In this document: positions 34,331-46,535 of the stretch, piece after piece | Layout of the letters: each line of letters begins with the position of its first letter | Position numbering within the stretch: position 1 is the first letter of the stretch | Assembly: GCF_002288925.2 (NCBI RefSeq) | Contig: NW_022098063.1 | Location: 1,422,445 to 1,486,444, forward strand | DNA: 64,000 nt | Direction of reading: 5' to 3' | Source of the DNA: Delphinapterus leucas | Lineage: Eukaryota > Chordata > Mammalia > Artiodactyla > Monodontidae | Translations under genes and position numbers: made by a program | Notes under the pieces: generated by a model | Database searches by the model: none | Seen by the model: the letters and a program-made list of their open reading frames with translations, nothing else | What the model was told of the DNA's origin: nothing

Positions 34331-34654
34331 TGATAAGAAATCATGTTGTTAGTTAAATTACCCTATGTTTCTTCTTTCTAACTGGCTTATATGCTCCTGG
34401 ATCCCAGAGATTACATAGTATATTCTTAATTATTTGGACATTTTTATAATTTATTTCCTGGATTTAGTTAATAAAATACAGTAATAATGTAACAAGTATT
34501 GCTGATTAACTCTCAATATACATTCTCTCCTTTTCCCCTGTATAGGATCCATACATCTCAGCAGGCCTATGCAGGATAGAGGTGTGTAGATGTGTTTGTG
34601 TGTGTGTACATGAACACATGTTCTAACTAGAAGGTCCCTGCTCAGCTGGAAGTC
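34331..34654. other. Unclassified short stretch
   Basis: Contains a short (TG)n-like patch at 34590-34608; otherwise nothing recognised. Confidence 0.4.
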
Positions 34655-34765
34655 CATGAAAACATGGACTTAATATTTTGTTCTCAGCTGTTCCCCAGAG
34701 CCTAGGACAGTGTCAGCCATGTTGTAGGTGTTGAACAAATCTGTTGAATTGATTAAGCAATTAAC
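34655..34765 (+). mobile_element. L2 LINE 3' end
   Basis: Forward L2 terminus: 'ttgttctcagctgttcccca', 'gagcctaggacagtgtcagc' and 'ggtgttgaacaaatctgttg' match L2 word for word with substitutions. Confidence 0.68.
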
Positions 34766-35445
34766 TTATACAATAGGGGTAGTTGGAATGATATGGCTTT
34801 GTGAAGAAAGAAGACATTTTCATGTAAAAAATGCACAACTTATAAATCAGAACATAATTGGAACTGAAAAAAAATGAATTCAACAAACAGGTTGAGATGC
34901 TACACATTTTCTTTCACGTGTGCTGGAAGATGACGGATAAAAGATCTTTTCAAGTGACTCATTAGGAAAATAAAAGAGAAAATGATCGATGGAAAAATCA
35001 CACAAGGAAGATAGAAAAACCTAAATGTCAAAGAGAAAAATAGATTTCAACAAAGAAAACTGAAGAAAATACTGGTTAGTTAGTTACTAGTTGGGTAATT
35101 AATCAAAGAACACATTGCAGTAAGAAAAACTGCACTGCTAAGACTATAAATTGAGGATGGCTCCCGCCATCCTGGAGTTTAGGATTTTAAATTGGTATGA
35201 GTTTGTGTTCAAGCGAGAGATTCATCATACTCTCCCACTGCAAAGCTAAGGTGCAAAACCCGAGTGTTGAGAATCATGCCTCGAGTTTAGTTTTAAATGA
35301 ATAAAAAGAGACAAAGCATAATTTGCCCTATTTTATGTTTTAATATTGCATTGAAAAAAGAATTTATTCGAAGAATATCAATAGGATGATTGAAATATTC
35401 AAAATAAATAGAGAAAATTACCAATAAGATATGTTCTCATTAAAC
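34766..35445. other. Unclassified non-coding stretch
   Basis: No repeat or gene recognised. 35160-35290 keeps several CpG sites and a short stem 'ggatggc...gccatcc'; candidate conserved non-coding sequence, unproven. Confidence 0.35.
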
Positions 35446-36040
35446 CTTTCAAAAATATTTAATAAGGACCTACTGTGTGCAGACACTGGGTATGCTACTA
35501 AGGGGAAAATATGATGGATAAGACAATACCAGTTCATGCCCTAATGGCTTTAATTCAAGGGAAAGAGAGAGTGAAATACACACACAGACACACACAGACA
35601 CATACATACACATACACAAAGTAACTAAAGAAAAAATAGCAAATACCTATTTCTTATGAAGGAAATGGACAAAAAGCAGAGAGAGAAAGTGATACAGAGT
35701 GGAGATATTCTCTTGAATAGCATGATAGGGAATGCTCTTTGAGAGAATGAATTTAAGCTGATATGTTAAGATGACAAGAGAATGATATGCAAAGAGTTGA
35801 GGGAAAAGTGTTCCTGGCAGAGGGAATAGTATGTGAAAAGTTCCTAGAGAAAGAGTTTTTTAGCCCAGAAAGCTCAGGTGTCCAAGTTATAGTGAATGAA
35901 GAGGAAGATGGAGAAGGGTGAGCTTAGAGCACAGACAGAGGCTAGATCAGATGAGCTTTATGTTCCATGGAATGGAGGTCGGCTTTATTCAAGGGCAGAG
36001 GAAAGCTCTTGGAGGAGAACAAAAATAGGGCAGTGAGGCC
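35446..36040 (-). mobile_element. L2 LINE, long copy with internal CA repeat
   Basis: 'ggacctactgtgtgcagaca', 'agttcatgccctaatggct', 'tgttcctggcagagggaata', 'gatcagatgagctttatgtt' follow L2 order over about 600 bp. Confidence 0.72.
35577..35622. repeat. CA-rich microsatellite
   Basis: Interrupted (CA)n with caga and cata units, expanded within the L2. Confidence 0.85.
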
Positions 36041-37859
36041 TTGTCCTCATTTCCTTGTGAAACAATCAGAAATTGAGTTAAAATACAGTTACTTTTTCAG
36101 CAACATATCCACTCTTTTGAGTCAGATTTAGAAAAATGCCTCCTGGAAATATATTCATGTTTTTGGTAAACCAGACTAAGACTGTTGTACTTCTTTATGC
36201 TGCTGTTCCTGGAAACAAAATTTATAGCTGTATATAGGTTAACTGTGTTATATCCTTTTTTTTTTTTTTTTTTTTGCTGCACGCAGATATGTTTCAGGAG
36301 AAATGATTTGACCTTTGCTGAATCTAAATCCACAAGTCGTTTGAACTGATTAACACCCTGGAACTTTTCTTTCTGAAAATCTCATATGTACTTACCTTGA
36401 TCTCAAGCTGAATATCCTGATGATTAGCTTTGTTATACTGGAAAGTGAAAAGACAAAAAAATGGTTATGCTTGCATCACAGACATAGTTTTGCCATTTCT
36501 AAGTAGTATTATTAGCCTTGTCTTGAAGAGTGACATAGAAGAAATATAGGTCTGAAATGCTGGTTACATAATTCTAATACACATTAAAATGAGCACATAA
36601 CAACACCACTAAAAATCATTGTTTATCATTTACCAAGTAAAATTATCTTGGGTACCACCAATGTTACATAAAACATATTTTAGAGAAAAATTGGCGTCAG
36701 GAATTAAGATCATTTCTTCATAGAGCCCAAGCATGCCCCTAAACCATCACTTGGGTGGATAGACACAGTATCTGTGCCTTCTAAAAAATCAATAGCAACA
36801 AACTGTGACAGAGGCATAAGCAAAATTCGAGCCTGACTCTCTTCTAATAATCTGTACTTCTTGTAAATTGCTGAAGCATGGGACAACTCGATAGACTGTG
36901 TTTACAGTCCATGAATTCCTGTTGGACTCTCTTGGCTGAAAGAACTTCCAACTTTCAGTTCTACACTAGGTCACTGGAAATAACTCTTAAGTCTACTGAT
37001 CAGAAGCTTCCGACTAGAGAAGACAAGTGAAGAGCAGCTTGACCCATACAGATGGGCCCTTCTCACGTCTAGCTTCTCAAAGTCAAAAACACTTGGTTAC
37101 ACAGAAGTCTTTTGCCTGCTAGCAATTAAGAAATGAGAACAATTGAGAAAGTAAGAAATAAATTAATGACTAAAAGCAAAATTAACGTTGAACCTAATTT
37201 GGATGAGCTGGAGTGTCTTGGTCAGTGAAAAAGACATGCCACCTAATTGTGTTGAAATCTTCATCGGAAGCTCTATTTTGACTCTTTCCTCAAGGAGAAG
37301 GTGTGTAGTTTGTCATCTTAAAAAGTAGAAATTCATTTGTTAAGTCTAATTTAACCTTCAGAAACATGCTTTAAAACAAACTTCTAAATCTACTCGATTG
37401 CTTTTTGCCCTGGTTGAGGATCTATTTTTATTGATTAGGCTTCTGAACTATTCGCTATTACGTTGTCAACTGTTGTAATATTAATTGGTTTAGTTCCATA
37501 AGCTGCACTGAAAGGAATGGCATTAGTCAAATTTGTCATGATTGGGTGTGAAACTGCAATGTTTAAATGTCATCATGAACAATCTCTACGACCTCTTATA
37601 TATTACCGTGGCCTCTGGTCTTCAGCAATACAGAATGTCACCATGTGTGGCCTTTCTTCACTTTGGAATGGCATATGTGCACATATTTATGCATGTATTA
37701 TACATGTGTGTATATGTTCTTTTATACTATGAATGATCATGTATCTTTAAGCTGATTTGCTATTGATGAAAGATGCTATGAAAGGGTACTGTTGTGATAA
37801 ACAGACAGAAAAATTAAATGAAAAAAGAAGTCATAAAAGGTTTGAGAAAGAAAGAAGTT
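36041..37859. other. Unclassified stretch, possible conserved non-coding sequence at 37.17-37.65 kb
   Basis: No gene supported. A T-run at 36256-36275 followed by 'gctgcacgcag' resembles the tail end of a CHR SINE but is too short to name. 37170-37650 has no repeat, several TAAT-core words (taatattaattgg) and low simple-sequence content, a look common in conserved enhancers. This is an impression, not a test. Confidence 0.3.
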
Positions 37860-37870
37860 ACATGTTCTTT

Positions 37871-38085
37871 TATTTATTTATTTATTTATTTTGCGGTTCG
37901 TGGGCCTCTCACTGTTGTGGCCTCTCCCGTTGTGGAGCACAGGCTCCTGACGCGCAGGCTCAGCGGCCATGGCTCAGGGGCCCAGCCGCTCCACGGCATG
38001 TGGGATCTTCCCGGACCGGGGCACGAACCCGTGTCCCCTGCATCGGCAGGCGGAACTCTCAACCACTGCACCACCAGGGAAGCCC
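37871..38085 (-). mobile_element. CHR-type SINE with (TTTA)n tail
   Basis: Reversed tail of ttta units (37871-37892), then 'gcggttcgtgggcctctc' and a full body to the reversed head ending at 38085. Target-site duplication 'acatgttcttt' at 37860-37870 and 38086-38096. One extra A occurs in the head (ggcggaactc). Confidence 0.95.
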
Positions 38086-38096
38086 ACATGTTCTTT

Positions 38097-39990
38097 CAGT
38101 GTTACCAGCTTGACAAAAGGAAATAGTGTCCATATAATCAATGAAAGAGAAATAAGGGAAGATATTAGATAGGGAGACATAATTAATAGTAGTATCATTT
38201 CTTCCCTTAGATTCTCTTCCAGAGATGACGTATCTCAGTATCACATTAATGATGGTCAAAGGTGGGAACTACAACTTTTGCCTCACTATAATTGACTAAT
38301 ACCATTTTGACAGGATATACTATCATTTTACTAGCTCTTTTTTGGTAATATTTCCTTAACCGAAGAATATATTCAACTCTTAGGTGATTTTACCCAAGGG
38401 GGTAAAAATTTTTTCTTAGGGGGACAGAAATCCTCCTCTTTTAATGTATAAAGCACAGATATACATAGAATACATAAACAGATATACAGTACATCTATAA
38501 TGTTAAAACTGGGGGCAACGTGGAAAGCAATGCCTAGAAAGTCTCCTTGGGGAGTGATATGGAAGAATGGGTGAAAAGCACCACTCTAGACTTCGTGACC
38601 TCTAAGGTCTCTTTTAGTGTTATCTTTCCATGATTATGGACTTTTACATCTTGAATGCCTTTATTATATCATTACAAAATGGAGGCAAAAAGAATGTTTT
38701 GAAATGAACAATGCACATCATTAGCAATACCAGCAGCATAGTTTAGAGCTTATGGAAGTGCTGGGTATAGTAAGGAGTACTCTGGGAGAAATTAAAAGAG
38801 TGTAGATTTCATTCCCTTCATATCCGAAGACACTATTTGCATGGCAGATGGGATCTGGAACTAGAGTCATCTTCTTGAGGATGGAGTGCGGGGAAAAGGA
38901 CTGGTAAAGAGACCTGGTAGAATTTGTGGTAGAATTCATTTGTAAGTACATCAGTTTCTATATATCCTTATTAAAATTTAGAAACATTTAATCCTGAATG
39001 TTTATACATTTACCCTTATCTCATTTCTTTGATAAATTATGGAAGCAATTTCAAAAAGATAAAATAAAAAAGGGAGAAAATGACAAATTGATAATCATTT
39101 TATATTGCCTTGTAATTGCATAGTGCTTTGTGCATATAAAATAAATTGCCATTGATTTTCATTCCTGACATGCAGCGCATGTCAATTTGAAGGAGTTAAA
39201 ATGAATTTCAAGGGCATCCTTCTGGCTTTTTTATAGGGATGGGGGAGTATACCAGTATGTTCTTAAGGCTTTTAGATATGTAACTATAGGCACACACTGT
39301 TACATCTATACCATTTTATAATTTATAGATGCTTTCAAAAATATAGCTTACACTGTTAATGTACTTAGAAAAGGCTAGTAAAAATCAGAGTTATGCCTCC
39401 ATAAAATATAAGCTTCATTAGCTGACTCAAGGAACTGTGTCACTCCACTTCTGAAAACAGCTCTGCCACTCAAATAGATGGAAAAGAACAGTTTTTATTC
39501 AATTTAGAGAGCAAGGAAATATACATACAGTTCTGAAAAGTATTGTTGTTTGTATTTATTTATTTTAATGGAGGGAGAATTGAATTATAAAACAAAATTT
39601 ATGTGATCCTTAAGACATGAATAACAAACTCGGAGAAATTAGACATCAGAATGCTTATTCTCCTTTTAAATTTTTATTTTTAGAATTGTCAATAAAATGG
39701 TAAGAAATAATTCTTAAACTAGAATGCTAGGTATGAATTAATGGATAGATACAGAATGAGTGAAAGTCTAGTTATGGCATCTGGGACTCTTGTTCAGAAC
39801 AGTGTCCCTGTTTCACAGTTAATTATGGCTATCTGTTCTTTTTAGAGTGACATTCATTAAATTTCATAAATATATATATATATATATATAAAACTTAAGT
39901 TTACGAACATGTGTAGAACACCTATGGTGTCAATATAGTACATGTAATTGTTATTTCCTAGAAAGAATGTATAAAAGCTTAATAAATAAG
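38097..39990. other. Unclassified AT-rich stretch
   Basis: No gene or named repeat. Confidence 0.4.
39867..39890. repeat. (AT)n microsatellite
   Basis: About eleven AT units. Confidence 0.9.
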
Positions 39991-39999
39991 AAAGTGTTT

Positions 40000-40263
40000 G
40001 GACTTTCCTGGTGGTGCAGTGGTTAAGAATCCACCTTCCAATGTAGGGGACACGGGTTCAAGCCCTGGTCCGGGAAGATCCCACATGTCACAGAGCAACT
40101 AACCCCATGTGCCACAACTACTGAGCCTGAGCTCTAGAGCCCACGAGCCACAGCTACTGAAGCCCGCACGCCTCAACGAAGAGTAGCCCCCGCTCACCAC
40201 AACTAGAGAAAGGCTGTGCACAGCAATGAATACCCAGCACAGCCAAAAATAAATAAATAAATA
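40000..40263 (+). mobile_element. CHR-1-type SINE (long form)
   Basis: Head 'ggactttcctggtggtgcag', B-box-like 'acgggttcaagccc', then the extended body 'actactgagcctgagctcta', 'gagccacagctactgaag' and 'aacgaagagtagcccc', ending in a (taaa)n tail. An internal deletion relative to the full consensus removes part of the middle. Flanks 'aaagtgttt' (39991-39999) and 'aaaggtgttt' (40275-40284) may be the target-site duplication. A different subfamily from the seven short CHR copies. Confidence 0.9.
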
Positions 40264-40284
40264 ATTTTTTTTAAAAAGGTGTTT

Positions 40285-43024
40285 TTTTAGAATCTCATCA
40301 TGCATGATCACATCTTTTTGTTTATTTGTGTTTCAAGCTTCCAACTTGGGGATCAATATACAACTTCAACAGTACATTTCTACTTTATTATTCATTTTCT
40401 AAGAGCTAAATATAAGAGATTGTATAAACATGTATATGTACTTCCCAGTGTTGAGTCATATCTTACAGTTGCTTCATTTAGTGGCACTTGAAGAACATAA
40501 AATATATTTTAAAGTAGATTTATTTTATATTGAAAAAATACAAATCCTACACAGGAAGGAATAGGTGCTTCTAAAGATGATAAATTCATTAAAAAAAATT
40601 TTATCTATTCTTGCCACCGTTAGGCCTTGTTAAATCTCTGAGCTCTTAACATAAAACGCCATTCACCCAAAATAGCAATATTTATGACAGGATCAAGAAA
40701 TCGAGTTCTTTTAATTAATTTGTTTTCAAGTTCTTCATCATACATATTATTGCCAAGAAGTTTAATCCTGAAATTGACCAAGTTAATTTTGTGGGGTTGG
40801 GATTTGATCCAGATCATGCTACATTGCAGCATGTTATCCCTTAATAAATGGTTATGTTAGCTCAACTGAAGCTCCTAAAAATTTCAAATATTCCGCTTCA
40901 AAATCTGAATTCTTTTAGGATCCTTTCAAAGCTGAAAACCTCAATTTATCATCCAGATGAACTGTATAAAATGAGCATTTAATACTTTAAGAGGCATCCT
41001 TACCTCCTGAGTTGAAATGGCTTCTTTCAGTTCTGTGTTATCCACAGGGAGACCACTGCCACCCTGTTAGGTGGCTGTCTGTGTAAGTTCTTGGTGGGTG
41101 GTGAGTGATGGGGTGGATTGGAGCCAAGAAATGAAAGGAAGAGAAAGAAAGGAACGTACACAGAGCCACTTGGGCTAAGATAATGTGAATTCTGCCCTCT
41201 GATCAAGTTTCTCAATTAAATGTCAGATAATGGCCCTATTATTTCCCCACATTTATATGCTATTTTTATTGTTCTCATTTCTTTTCTGTAATATTGAGGC
41301 AGACCCAGAGAACTTCCTGGGGTGTTGCAAACAGAACCTGCACAGTGGTAGTATTGTTCTAGTGAGAACAGAAAAAGAATGAAGGGGAAGAGTTGGAAAG
41401 AAAATCTACTCACGAGTAAAGTCATGTTATTTTTAAACTTTGAAGGCTGTTTTAAAATAAGAGACTGTTAATACTGTAGTAACTCTTACTTGCCATATTA
41501 TTTTATATCTGAATATCTGAACTTACTTTAGGTTAAACCTATAACTGGACTACCTGGACTAGAAAAGTGAGGGACCTGGATTGTGAGTGTGTATTTGACA
41601 GCTTAATTCTCTTTGGAAATTTTCAAATAGAAAGGTTTAGGATTCCTTGAGGGACAAAAAGCAGTGGATTAGGCCTGCAGGGCAAAAATTTCTTATCTTG
41701 ACTTTGCATCTGATTTGCTTAATCTTGCTTTGCTTCTTTGTGCTCATTTGTAAAACGTGAACTGAAGTATTAATTTACTTCTCCAAGTTTTATCTATGGA
41801 ACCAAGAAAAATGGTCGTAGAAGAATTTGAAAATACAAAGACCTGTGTAAGTGTCAGATTATAAAGATGAACCAGCTAGCCCAGTTATCCATTACAATGC
41901 TTCCCACTGTTTGATTAACCAAACAAAAATTATCCATTTTTCTTAAGTAACACCCTTAAAAAATGAGCAGCTTGCTCTGGTAGAGTGTCACAATGAAATT
42001 TTAATGGCAAAGGTGGCACATCTTGACAACATTTTAAGCTGAATTATAATTCAGATGTCCTATGAGTTATATTATAAAAAGTGATTTCATTTAAATTACA
42101 GGTTCTGAGTTGAGATTTTATTTTTATTCAAGTCTATATACTACTGTGCACTATATTTTGCCTCAATTTGGTGATTGGAGTAGAACTCAGGTCAAAGTTT
42201 AATTTTTATTCTATGTTTGCTTTAAAAATCCCAAACCTAATTTACTTTTAGGAATGAGATTTTTCCAATAATATTGTGGGGTGACTTTCATGTCATTCTA
42301 GGTAAATATATTATGTTAGAGGAAGGAATAAATTTGTTCTTTTCTCTTTTTTTTACCCAAAACAAATTTGTTTGCTAAACTTGATGTGCATGTAGAGTAG
42401 ACCTCATGCCACATGATTTGAGTTTATAATTTATCCTATTTTCTTAACACAAAATTCAAATATGATTGGACAGTAAATGGTTAAAGAAAACATGAACCTT
42501 CCAAGGTCACACAGTGGAAACAATGGATCAACTTCCTAAATGGAAATTGGTGAATAAAAATTCAACTAGAGTCCAGATAAATCTCTATTGATAGAAAAGT
42601 GATTCTGGATGGTTTTAAAGCCTATTTTAAAAGAATCAACAGCAGTAAATAGTTTACAGTTAGAGTGAGCTTGTTGATAATGTGCTATACCTTGTAAATC
42701 CGCATGGAAGGGCCCAGCCACCTTCAAATTCGTATACCTGTAAGTACGATATAAGTTGTTCCTGCCTTTGGGCTTAAATGCTCAACTCTCTAGACAATGG
42801 TTTCTACTGCAGACTCTCCTGAGGAGAGAGATGTATTAGGATGCTATGATTCCTGACCATAAATCAAAATTGTTGTAATCTATGACAGCAGAGCCTGTGG
42901 CTGTGAAAGAGCACTGAGCTCTTTAGACAGAACGTGAGAAGAAAAAAATATTTAATGTCTTCACTACTTCAGTCTTTTGCTCTGAGGTCAATCCTGAGTA
43001 GATAGCTAGAGCAAGTTAAAAAAT
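40285..43024. other. Unclassified stretch
   Basis: No gene supported. Frames of 62-70 codons on the minus strand (40620-40832, 41027-41425) have no domain. 40600-40960 and 41940-42200 look unique and low in simple repeats, hence candidate conserved non-coding sequence, not proven. Confidence 0.35.
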
Positions 43025-43300
43025 GAATAGACTGTTGAAAGGTAATGGTGGATACATATTACACCTTTGTCAAAACTCATAGACTTTACAACCCGAAAAG
43101 TAAAACATAATGTAAACTATAGACTTTAATTAATAATATATCAGTATTGGCTCATTAATACTAACAAATGCAGCATATTGATGTAGGGAAAACTGGTATG
43201 TGTGTGTATGGGGGTGGGGAAGTATATAAGAACTCTCTGTACTTTACATTCATTTTTCTGTAACCCTAAAATTGCTCTAAAATAATTAATTAAAAATTAA
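43025..43300 (+). mobile_element. Old L1 (L1M) 3' end
   Basis: Forward L1 3' UTR: 'ataatgtaaactatagactt', 'aatatatcagtattggctca', 'aagaactctctgtactttac' and 'aaattgctctaaaataat'. The SINE that follows inserted at its tail. Confidence 0.7.
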
Positions 43301-43313
43301 TGGAAAATAATCT

Positions 43314-43438
43314 AAAAAAAAATTTTATTTTTGGCCACATCGCTCAGCTTGCGGGATCTCAGTTCCCGACCAGGGATTCAACCTGGGCCGTGGCAGTGAA
43401 AGCCCGGAATACTAACTACTAGACCACCAGGGAACTCC
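43314..43438 (-). mobile_element. Short tRNA-derived SINE (CHR-related) at an L1 tail
   Basis: Reversed A tail, then 'ttggccacatcgctcagctt', 'agttcccgaccagggattca' and the reversed head 'agaccaccagggaactcc'. A perfect 13-bp duplication 'tggaaaataatct' flanks it (43301-43313 and 43439-43451). About 125 bp; a shorter form than the other SINEs. Confidence 0.85.
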
Positions 43439-43451
43439 TGGAAAATAATCT

Positions 43452-46269
43452 TTTAAAAAAGAAATTATACACAACTGTTAATGATTCCCCCCTTTTGTAA
43501 TATTTTTAAATTCTTCCCATTATATTATTAATAAAAAACTTTGGGATGTGCTGAAATCTTATTAATACTTATGTCTTCTGGTTGTCCCAACCAGGAACAC
43601 TTATCACCTTACTGTGTTAAAAAAATAAATAAATAAATAAAAATAAATTTTAAAATATATGTGGTGAAAGACCTAATTTAAATTCCCCTGTCCTGGAAAA
43701 GAGGGAAAAGGTCAGTCACTGGCCTGTGAGGTCAGAGTGCAGACAATTGCTTTATGACTTAATGCTGAGTCATCATGTAATTTCTCAATAGCAAATAAGA
43801 TCCTACTCACATAACATATCAAAAAAAAAAAAACCACATTTTTTTTTCATGCTTTAGTTGGGAAAATAATAAAATTATTTTAAAAATTAATATTATGAAA
43901 ACACAGTTAAGGTGAACTGATTTCAACTCATACATGTACTCACTTCTGCCATTATTCATCTCTTGTCTCTCTTTGGGTTCCATGGAAATAAAGGTATAAA
44001 AATATTAACTTAATTCATAACCAAAAATAGATGTAAACATATTTACAGATGAAACAATTAGGAAATATTGCTAGCTGTATATTATATACACCATTGTTTA
44101 TATCTTATTTATTTAAAACTTATATCTGGGAGCTCTTATCATATTAATACATACAGACCTAACTCATTTGTAGGCTCCCTAATAATTTCACTAGTTCCCT
44201 ATTTACAGTTTTTTGTTTTGTTTTTTTTACAAATAAAAATATTTCAATTAGCTTGAACATAGTTTTGTGTACAAGTGAAAGAGCATGCATAGTATGAATT
44301 ATTGGAAATGAATTTTGGAGTCAAAGAACATGTGCATTTAAAATTTTGACACTGTTAATTCAACAATGTCATAGTTTTAAAAATCTAATGAAATATTCTA
44401 TAGGTTTAGTTGACACAAATGTTTGATGATGAATCCAATTAAGAGAGAAGCCAATATTAGAACTGTGCAAAGCTCAAACTCATATAGTTTTAACTCAGTA
44501 CAAAGTTAACTATGTAAACAGATATCACAAAACTTCACAGCAAAATGAAAAGCTTCCACCATGATTTCCAAGCTGAAACCATTGTGCCATTGTGATTCCA
44601 CTTAGAAAGTTACACTTAATGTGTGAGAATCCTTTTTTAGATACACAGGAGATGTTTCCAGCTTAACTGTATCCCTGAAGACGGCCCAAGTTTGACCCAC
44701 AGTTGGTTTAGTTCATCTAAGCATTCTTTCCCGTTGGAGTATTTCTTTGCTTATTGTACTAAAACCTGATTAGAAATCATTTTTATCAAAAAACAAATTG
44801 TAAATTCATTTCCTTCACCTTCATTTTCTTTGGATTGCAGCAAAAATGTCATTAAAAAAAAAAAAGAGGTCTACCTTATGTGAGAAATTCCTCTAGGTAC
44901 CAATTTTGCCCTCGGGCTACAAACTTGCTCTTGTGGATCAGGAGTGTTCTCTGGCATATGTCATTTTGGTGGCTGTTTAGGGTAATAGCCAGTGCAGTTA
45001 CAGCCCACCAATAACAGCAGGATGCCCCTTCTCCTGTAGGGTCTGCTCAACAAAACTTTGAAGGAAGAAGGAGACTGTGATTATAATGCATACTTCAAGG
45101 GGTCGCTGTGGAGATAAAGTTGAAAACCACCATCTGGATTCTTTAAGAGCTATGCTGAGGCATGCCTAATGGTGGGAGCTCTGGTTATATACCCCATACT
45201 GTCTGGAAACAGCATAATAATTGTTTTTAATACACGGTATGTAGGTCATACAGCTTTATTCAAGTGAACTGTAAAGGTTTGCCTTCTCTCACTTTATTAA
45301 AAAAAACATTGAAATTACCTATATTTTCCTGAAATAGTGACCCTGAAAACACACATGGGCAAGTAGTTTAACTAAACAACATGCTTGTTTTATATATTAA
45401 TGCACTTTCCTTTACAAAGAACAAGTCCTTATAAAGTTTTAAATGAACTGTGAAAAGTCTATGCCATTATTATCCAAATGTTCTTTAATCCAAGGTTAAC
45501 CATTGTAATGTGAGAACAGGCACCACTGAGCCCTAATAGGAAGCAGTAAGGTTTTGTCTGCGTACCCTGGTGTTCGCCTGATGTTTTCCTAATGTGGCAG
45601 TGTGAACTCACGCCACTCAGAGCCTCGGGTTGAAATCAAACCTCAGAGGTCTTTGTTGAAAAAATCTGAAACCATTCTGGAGATGCTTGGAGTACAACTC
45701 TAGGCTACTTGACTTACTCCATAATGTTTAATGGGCCAAGTTCTCACCTTGTCCTTTCAGGCTGAAGGCCTAATCTGGGTATGAAGTTGAAATTCAGTTT
45801 GAGCTGTAGTCCCAGATGAGCTTTGGAAAGCAGCAGAGCAAGTGCAGAATTTATTGCGTGCACAGACACTGATGTTTAATTTCAATTTTTTTTAAAGTTA
45901 GCTTTTTCAGGGATGGGATTTAAGCAACGGCATGTACTGAATGCTGGGTAGAGTGCAGCATGGCTTTGATCCTCTCTGTGAGCACAGGTGGGCTGCTAGA
46001 GGCTGAGACTTGAAAGCTCAGATTTTGTAGATTTCATTCCCTTATGACTACGATGCTCTGTGTTTTTTGAGGAGTTCCCAAGCAAAAAAGTTACGAGTAG
46101 TGCGTTCCCCAGTTGCACCAAGGAATTGTGCTACCTCCTCCTATCTACCCCATCTGTTCCTAGCCTCCTAGACATGTGCTTCAGTCTTAAATCTTGGGGA
46201 TGGAAGGGTCTTTGCCTAATGCTGGGTCACTGTCTGCTCCTCAGTTGTGCTATTCTAAAAAGAGGAGAG
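43452..46269. other. Unclassified stretch
   Basis: No gene supported. (TAAA)n at 43620-43650. 45500-46050 is less AT-rich, retains a few CpGs and carries no recognised repeat; a candidate conserved region only. Confidence 0.35.
43620..43650. repeat. (TAAA)n microsatellite
   Basis: Interrupted run of aaat/taaa units. Confidence 0.85.
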
Positions 46270-46535
46270 GGAGGTAAGGTTGGCTGGTCATGGGTTTGCG
46301 ACACTTACCATGTGCCTGGCATGGCTTGTAGCTCTTTTACATACACTAGTTCTTTTAAGCCATAAAGCTGTCTTACAATGTAGGGTTATCATCTTTGTTT
46401 TAAGGGTGAGAACAGTGAGACTTAACTGATGTACTCAGGGCACACCACTAGTAAGTGGCAGATCTAGATTGATTCCAGTCTGCCTGATGCCAAAGCTTGT
46501 GCTTTGCTTTATCCACTAAGTTCTTACCACCTCCA
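46270..46535 (-). mobile_element. MIR SINE, nearly full length
   Basis: Reversed MIR: 'cttaccatgtgcctggcatg', 'ttttacatacactagttctt', 'gggtgagaacagtgagactt', 'cagggcacaccactagtaag' and 'tggcagatctagattg', ending 'atccactaagttcttaccac'. The 101-codon frame 46060-46365 overlaps it by chance. Confidence 0.85.

Noticed and set aside
36256..36290. T-run followed by 'gctgcacgcag' as a truncated CHR SINE
   Set aside because: Only about eleven bases beyond the tail resemble the SINE, with mismatches, and no duplication was found.
40620..41425. Three consecutive minus frames of 62-70 codons as exons
   Set aside because: No shared phase logic, no domain, and no convincing splice-site arrangement could be established by eye.
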